NCBI GenBank assembly: GCA_900555065.1
Contig: USJY01000023.1
Span: 1 to 10,560 of the forward strand
DNA from: an uncultured Eubacteriales bacterium
GTDB taxonomy: Bacteria > Bacillota > Clostridia > Oscillospirales > UMGS1783
Direction: 5' to 3'
Length of the DNA: 10,560 bases
Part shown: positions 7,227-10,560 of the stretch, in pieces
Layout of the letters: every line of letters starts with the position of its first letter
Position numbering within the stretch: position 1 is the stretch's first letter
Notes under the pieces: generated by a model
Database searches by the model: none
The model's input: only the letters and a program-made list of their open reading frames with translations
What the model was told of the DNA's origin: nothing
Translations under genes and position numbers: made by a program

Positions 7227-7786
7227 AGCATGTGCCCAATACCCTTTCCATTATACGGATTTTCGCAGCCTGCGCGGTGCTGGTCACGATGCTGACGGTT
7301 CCGCCGGAAAGCAAGCTGTTGTTTCTGCTCGTACCGGGGCTGTTGTTCGTGCTGGCGAGTATTACCGACCTGATCGACGGATATATCGCCCGCAAGTACG
7401 AGCTGGTGACCGATTTCGGCAAGTTTATAGACCCGATCGCGGATAAGCTGCTCACCGTATTCGCAATGCTGGGTTTTCTGCAGATCGATGCGGACGAGGG
7501 CAAGCTGTTCATGTTTATCGCCATCGCGGCGACGCTGCTGCGCGAATTTGTGGTCAGCTCGCTGCGCATGTACGCCGCGAGCGCGGGCACCGTCATTGCG
7601 GCGGGCTGGAGCGGCAAGCTCAAGACGACTCTGCAGGTCGCGGCCCTGATCTCATATTTCCTGTTTATCAGGACAGAGTATCTCTGGATCGCGCAGGCGC
7701 TCATCAGCCTTGCCGTCGTCATGACGCTTATATCGGGCGCGCTGTATATCTGCGGGTACATGAAAGCAAGAAAGCGCATATCATAA
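7223..7786 (+). CDS. pgsA: CDP-diacylglycerol-glycerol-3-phosphate 3-phosphatidyltransferase
   Basis: PgsA makes phosphatidylglycerol phosphate from CDP-diacylglycerol and glycerol 3-phosphate in the cytoplasmic membrane, the committed step to phosphatidylglycerol and cardiolipin. The 187 residues hold a complete CDP-alcohol phosphatidyltransferase signature: D49-x2-D52-G53-x2-A56-R57-x8-G66-x3-D70-x3-D74. Several transmembrane segments surround it (about 10-25, 32-48, 75-90, 95-115, 135-150 and 158-178). The N-terminus KHVPNTLSIIRI is typical of PgsA (PNxLTxxRI) and favours PgsA over phosphatidylserine synthase. ATG 7223 overlaps the rimO stop by 4 nt, with GGAG at 7209-7212 upstream. The rimO-pgsA pair near recA is common in Clostridia; cinA, often found between pgsA and recA in Bacillus, is absent here. 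Confidence 0.96.
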   Translation: MKHVPNTLSIIRIFAACAVLVTMLTVPPESKLLFLLVPGLLFVLASITDLIDGYIARKYELVTDFGKFIDPIADKLLTVFAMLGFLQIDADEGKLFMFIAIAATLLREFVVSSLRMYAASAGTVIAAGWSGKLKTTLQVAALISYFLFIRTEYLWIAQALISLAVVMTLISGALYICGYMKARKRIS

Positions 7787-7969
7787 ATCAAACGCTAAAA
7801 AAGCGCGGCAAAACGCAGTCCCCACACGGTGTTCAACAGAGAACGGGCGCCATCGGCTGAAAGCGCCCTGTGAAAACGCCGGATTGCAGTGCGGCCGCCG
7901 CCCATTGGGCTTTGCCGGATTGAACGGACGGCGCGGCGAACCGGTATCTTCGCCATGAGAGTAAAAAAC

Positions 7970-7999
7970 AGGAGTGGAACCGCGGTTCTCGCCGCCTCC
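7970..7999 (+). promoter_or_regulatory. T-box antiterminator element
   Basis: The sequence AGGAGTGGAACCGCGG (7970-7985) contains the T-box core. GGAG (7971-7974) pairs with CTCC (7996-7999) and GCGG (7982-7985) with CCGC (7992-7995), leaving the canonical 7-nt bulge TGGAACC (7975-7981) and the loop TTCTCG. The UGGA in the bulge would pair with the UCCA 3' end of uncharged tRNA-Cys and stabilise this form against the terminator. Confidence 0.92.
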
Positions 8000-8030
8000 G
8001 TAGCGCCCGTGTGCGGCGCTGCGGTTTTTT
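7998..8030 (+). terminator. T-box-controlled intrinsic terminator ahead of cysE
   Basis: CCGTAGCGCC (7998-8007) pairs with GGCGCTGCGG (8015-8024) in a 10-bp stem with one T-G wobble, loop CGTGTGC, followed by six T (8025-8030). Its left arm shares C7998 and C7999 with the 3' arm of the antiterminator, so the two structures exclude each other. When tRNA-Cys is charged the terminator should form and stop transcription of cysE-cysS. Confidence 0.93.
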
Positions 8031-8088
8031 ATTTGCGTAAAACATAAGCGCAGAGAAGCGCCAAACAAACCCCCAAAGGAGGCTACCT

Positions 8089-8721
8089 ATGTTCGACAGG
8101 ATTCGGGCAGATATTAAAGCGATCAAGGAACACGACCCCGCCGCGCGCTCCAGCGCCGAGGTGTTCTTTCTCTATTCCGGATTCCATGCCATTCTCTACC
8201 ATCGCCTGAGCAACTTTCTGTACCGGCACAAACGCTTTTTCCTCGCGCGGTGGGTATCTCAGCATGCCAGACGCCGCACGGGCATTGAAATCCATCCGGC
8301 GGCAAAAATCGGACGCGGCGTGTTCATCGACCATGGCATGGGCGTCGTCATCGGCGAGACGGCGGAGGTTGGCGACAACTGCGTCATCTACCAGGGCGTA
8401 ACCCTGGGCGGCACCGGCAAGGACCGCGGTAAGCGGCACCCGACCCTAGGCGATAACGTCATGGTCGGCGCGGGCGCGAAGATTCTGGGTCCGTTCCGCG
8501 TCGGCGACAATTCCAAAATCGCAGCCAACGCCGTTGTGCTTGAGGAAATACCGCCCAACTCCACCGCCGTCGGCGTCCCGGCGAGAATCGTGCGTCGGGA
8601 GGGACAGCGCGTCGAACAGAATCTCGACCAGGTACACATGCCCGACCCGGTCGCGCTGCAGATTTGCAGACTGGAAATGCGAATAGACAGACTGGAAAAA
8701 GACGAGGAGGCAGAAAAATGA
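8089..8721 (+). CDS. cysE: Serine O-acetyltransferase
   Basis: CysE transfers acetyl from acetyl-CoA to L-serine, giving O-acetylserine, the precursor for cysteine synthesis in the cytoplasm. The 210 residues are of the short Bacillus/EpsC type, which lacks the long N-terminal helical domain of the enterobacterial enzyme. The left-handed beta-helix hexapeptide repeats run from about residue 65 to 170. Key segments are GIEIHPAAKIGRG (65-77), IDHGMGVVIGETA with the catalytic His82, the loop VTLGGTGKDRGKRHP with His117, and AVGVPARIV near 162-170, followed by a charged helical tail. Glu67 stands where E. coli has the catalytic-dyad Asp, as in Bacillus CysE. ATG 8089 has an excellent site, AAAGGAGG at 8075-8082, 6 nt upstream. 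It lies directly downstream of the Cys T-box and overlaps cysS by 4 nt. Confidence 0.97.
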   Translation: MFDRIRADIKAIKEHDPAARSSAEVFFLYSGFHAILYHRLSNFLYRHKRFFLARWVSQHARRRTGIEIHPAAKIGRGVFIDHGMGVVIGETAEVGDNCVIYQGVTLGGTGKDRGKRHPTLGDNVMVGAGAKILGPFRVGDNSKIAANAVVLEEIPPNSTAVGVPARIVRREGQRVEQNLDQVHMPDPVALQICRLEMRIDRLEKDEEAEK

Positions 8722-10109
8722 AATTTTACAACACGCTCACACGCGAAAAACAGGAGTTTATACCCATCGAACCCAAAAAGGCGAAGATCTATTCCTGCGG
8801 CCCGACCGTATATCAGTATGCGCACATCGGCAATCTGCGCACCTATGTGTTTATGGATCTGCTCCGCCGCACTCTGATGCGGGCGGGATATTCCCTCACC
8901 CACGTAATGAACATCACGGACGTGGGCCACCTCGTAAGCGACGGCGACGACGGCGAGGATAAAATGGAAAAGAGCGCGCGTGAACAAAAGCGTACGCCCC
9001 AGGAGATTGCGGCGCACTACACCGAAGTTTTTATGCGCGATATTGACCTGCTCTCGATCACCCACCCCGAGATCATCCCCCGGGCGACCGATCACATTCA
9101 GGAGATGATAGACTTCGTCGTCGGGCTGATGGAAAAGGGGTATGCCTACGAGACTTCAGACGGCATTTATTTTGACATCCAGAAATTTGAAGGATACGGC
9201 AAGCTCTCCCGGCTCAACCTTGAAGAGCAGCAGGCCGGCGCACGGGTTGAGGTCAACGACGAAAAGCGTCATCCCGCGGACTTCGCGCTGTGGAAAAAAG
9301 CGCCAAAAGAACACATTATGCAGTGGCCCTCGCCCTGGGGCATGGGCTATCCCGGCTGGCATATCGAGTGCTCGGCCATGGGCCTCAAGTACCTGGGCCG
9401 CCAGTTCGACATCCACACCGGCGGCGTGGACCATATCCCCATCCACCATGAAAATGAGATCGCGCAGTCGGAAGGCCTGCTGGGCCAGCCCGCCGCCCAC
9501 TACTGGATGCACGGAGAATTCATGCTCGTAAACGGCGGCAAGATGTCCAAGAGCCTTGGCAATACCTATACGCTCGAGCAGCTTATGGAAAAGGGATATG
9601 AACCGCTCGCCTTCCGCTATTTCTGCCTCAACGCCCATTACCGTTCCAAGCTCAATTTTACCTTTGAAGCCATGGACGGCGCGGCAGCCTCCCTGAAAAA
9701 CCTGCGCGCGCTCGCCGCAAAGCACAAGGGCGGCGCGGCCAGTGTGGATCCGGCGGTGATCGACGGTTACCTCAGCGAATTTGACGAAGCGGTCTATGAC
9801 GACCTGAACATACCCAAGGCGCTCGGCGTGGCTTGGACGCTCGCCAAGCTCGACGCAAAATCGGACGCGGTCTACCGGGCGCTTCTCGATATGGACGGCG
9901 TGCTCGCGCTCGGCCTGGACCGCGCCGCGCAGGAGACCGCGCAGCCGCAGCAGCCGCTCGACGCGGACATTGAAGCGCGCATCGAGGCGCGGCAGCAGGC
10001 GCGCAAAGCCAGGGATTTTGCGACTGCCGACCGGATCCGCGACGAACTCAGGGCCGAGGGTATTCTCCTGGAAGACACGCCGGACGGCGTTAAATGGCGC
10101 AAGGGGTAG
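8718..10109 (+). CDS. cysS: Cysteinyl-tRNA synthetase
   Basis: Class I aminoacyl-tRNA synthetase that charges tRNA-Cys with cysteine. The 463 residues match the family length (E. coli 461). The HIGH motif is HIGN at 36-39, after CGPTVYQYA; the KMSKS loop is intact at 275-279. The zinc ligands that give cysteine specificity are all present: Cys27, Cys218 (GWHIECSAM), His243 and Glu247 (HHENE), with the same spacing as in E. coli. The C-terminal part holds the DALR-type helical domain and the tRNA-binding tail (RIRDELRAEGILLEDTPDGV). The frame is open from further upstream inside cysE, but ATG 8718 is chosen because GAGGAGG (8704-8710) is 7 nt away and the protein then begins with the family-typical KFYNTLTREK. 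ATGA overlap with cysE indicates co-transcription under the T-box. Confidence 0.98.
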   Translation: MKFYNTLTREKQEFIPIEPKKAKIYSCGPTVYQYAHIGNLRTYVFMDLLRRTLMRAGYSLTHVMNITDVGHLVSDGDDGEDKMEKSAREQKRTPQEIAAHYTEVFMRDIDLLSITHPEIIPRATDHIQEMIDFVVGLMEKGYAYETSDGIYFDIQKFEGYGKLSRLNLEEQQAGARVEVNDEKRHPADFALWKKAPKEHIMQWPSPWGMGYPGWHIECSAMGLKYLGRQFDIHTGGVDHIPIHHENEIAQSEGLLGQPAAHYWMHGEFMLVNGGKMSKSLGNTYTLEQLMEKGYEPLAFRYFCLNAHYRSKLNFTFEAMDGAAASLKNLRALAAKHKGGAASVDPAVIDGYLSEFDEAVYDDLNIPKALGVAWTLAKLDAKSDAVYRALLDMDGVLALGLDRAAQETAQPQQPLDADIEARIEARQQARKARDFATADRIRDELRAEGILLEDTPDGVKWRKG

Positions 10110-10111
10110 AC

Positions 10112-10560
10112 ATGGCCGAAACACTGGACATGAGCATACAATACCTCAAAGGCGTCGGCCCGCAGCGGGCCGCGCTCTTTGAAAAACTCGACGTACGGAC
10201 GCTGCGCGACCTTGTCGGTTTTTTCCCGCGCGGCTATCAGGACATGACGGATATCCGCGCCGCGGGCGACCTGCGCACAGGTGAAACCGCCGCTTTTTTC
10301 GCGACGCTGGACGGCCCGGTACGCGCCGCCCGTATACGCCCCGGCATGGAAGTGTTCAAGGGAAGGCTGGCCGGCGACGGCGGCGTGCTGGAGCTCGTGT
10401 TTTTCAACCAACGCTGGGCCGCGCAGTCGCTGAAGCCGGGCGTTCTCTACCTGTTCTACGGCAGGATCGAAGGGAACCTGCTCAAAAAGGAGATTGTCAA
10501 CCCCTATTTTGAGCCCGCATCCGAGGCGCGGAAGGGCCGTATCCTGCCTCTGTACCGCCT
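10112..10560 (+). CDS. recG: ATP-dependent DNA helicase RecG (N-terminal part, runs off the window)
   Basis: Only the first 149 codons are present, open to the window edge; the full protein is normally about 680 residues. The visible part matches the start of RecG, which regresses stalled replication forks and processes branched DNA. It has IQYLKGVGPQRAALFEKL (the helix-hairpin-helix-like opening), TLRDLVGFFPRGYQDMTDI, and the wedge/OB domain that binds the branch point, with LVFFNQRWAAQSLKPG, then LYLFYGRIEG, then ILPLYRL at the edge. ATG 10112 is set by AAGGGG (10101-10106), 5 nt upstream; the ATG at 10130 has no site. It begins 2 nt after the cysS stop, with no terminator or promoter between, so read-through from cysS is expected. 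The helicase motifs lie outside the window. Confidence 0.93.
   Translation, partial: MAETLDMSIQYLKGVGPQRAALFEKLDVRTLRDLVGFFPRGYQDMTDIRAAGDLRTGETAAFFATLDGPVRAARIRPGMEVFKGRLAGDGGVLELVFFNQRWAAQSLKPGVLYLFYGRIEGNLLKKEIVNPYFEPASEARKGRILPLYR

Larger units (their letters stand above)
7801..8030 (+). ncRNA. T-box riboswitch leader, tRNA-Cys specific
   Basis: The gap between pgsA and cysE is filled by a T-box leader, which reads the charging state of a tRNA and allows transcription when that tRNA is uncharged. Stem I can be drawn: a base of GCGGC (7805-7809)/GCCGC (7897-7901) and CGCA (7814-7817)/TGCG (7890-7893); a specifier loop with GATTGCAG (7882-7889) on its 3' side, giving the Cys codon TGC at 7885-7887 followed by A; an upper helix CGGTGTT (7827-7833)/AACGCCG (7875-7881); AGAGA near 7838-7842; and an apical helix GGGCGC (7845-7850)/GCGCCC (7863-7868). 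Stem III is GGCGAA (7935-7940)/TTCGCC (7949-7954). The T-box motif follows at 7970-7985 and a terminator at 7998-8030. The UGGA of the bulge matches the U discriminator of tRNA-Cys. Both the specifier and the downstream genes indicate cysteine. The exact 5' end is not defined. Confidence 0.93.

Noticed and set aside
7755..7784. Possible promoter for the T-box leader, GGTACA (7755-7760), 18 bp, TATCAT (7779-7784)
   Set aside because: The -35 box matches only half the consensus and the site lies inside the pgsA coding end. The leader may instead be fed by read-through or another promoter; I cannot support a call.
7793..7805. Small hairpin CGCT/AGCG just after pgsA as a terminator
   Set aside because: Only four pairs and no T run; it overlaps the base of T-box Stem I.
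9156..10124. Long open frame on the - strand (322 codons) opposite cysS
   Set aside because: Shadow of cysS; no family resemblance and no ribosome site.
1..10560. Mobile element, CRISPR array, phage or defence system
   Set aside because: No repeat array, transposase, integrase or defence domain is seen; all genes are core or sporulation genes on one strand with compact spacing.

Overview
The window reads as a chromosomal segment of a GC-rich, endospore-forming member of the Bacillota, most likely class Clostridia. The evidence is a GerA-type germinant-receptor operon, a Cys T-box leader ahead of cysE-cysS (a Gram-positive form of regulation), RecA, RecX and RimO of Firmicute type, strong AGGAGG-type ribosome binding sites and sigma-A-like promoters. 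The genus cannot be fixed from the sequence. All eleven recognised protein genes are on the + strand, with little non-coding DNA.

Region 1 (1-3280) is a spore germinant-receptor operon. It holds the 3' part of an A subunit (GerAA/GerKA family), a C-subunit lipoprotein (Ger(x)C), a 76-residue two-helix membrane protein resembling the small 'D' proteins of some ger operons, and a B subunit (GerAB family permease). The order is A-C-D-B rather than the textbook A-B-C. Every junction overlaps, and a strong intrinsic terminator (3253-3280) closes the unit.

Region 2 (3281-4077) is a single gene for a HAD-IB phosphohydrolase. It has a near-consensus sigma-A promoter and possibly a weak terminator that runs into the next promoter.

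Region 3 (4067-7786) is a tight operon, recA-recX-rimO-pgsA, driven by a promoter with a perfect -10 box and carrying a short leader hairpin. It links recombination (RecA and its modulator RecX), ribosomal protein S12 modification (RimO) and phosphatidylglycerol synthesis (PgsA).

Region 4 (7787-10560) begins with a T-box riboswitch of about 230 nt. A UGC specifier, a UGGA acceptor-pairing bulge matching tRNA-Cys, a complete antiterminator and a competing terminator can all be assigned. It precedes cysE (serine acetyltransferase, cysteine synthesis) and cysS (cysteinyl-tRNA synthetase), so uncharged tRNA-Cys should switch on both cysteine supply and charging. recG starts 2 nt after cysS and runs off the window; with no visible promoter of its own it may be partly under the same control.

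I see no mobile element, CRISPR array, tRNA or rRNA gene, and no wholly unknown multi-gene system. The least described items are the small membrane protein inside the ger operon, the recA leader hairpin, and the possible coupling of recG to a cysteine riboswitch.
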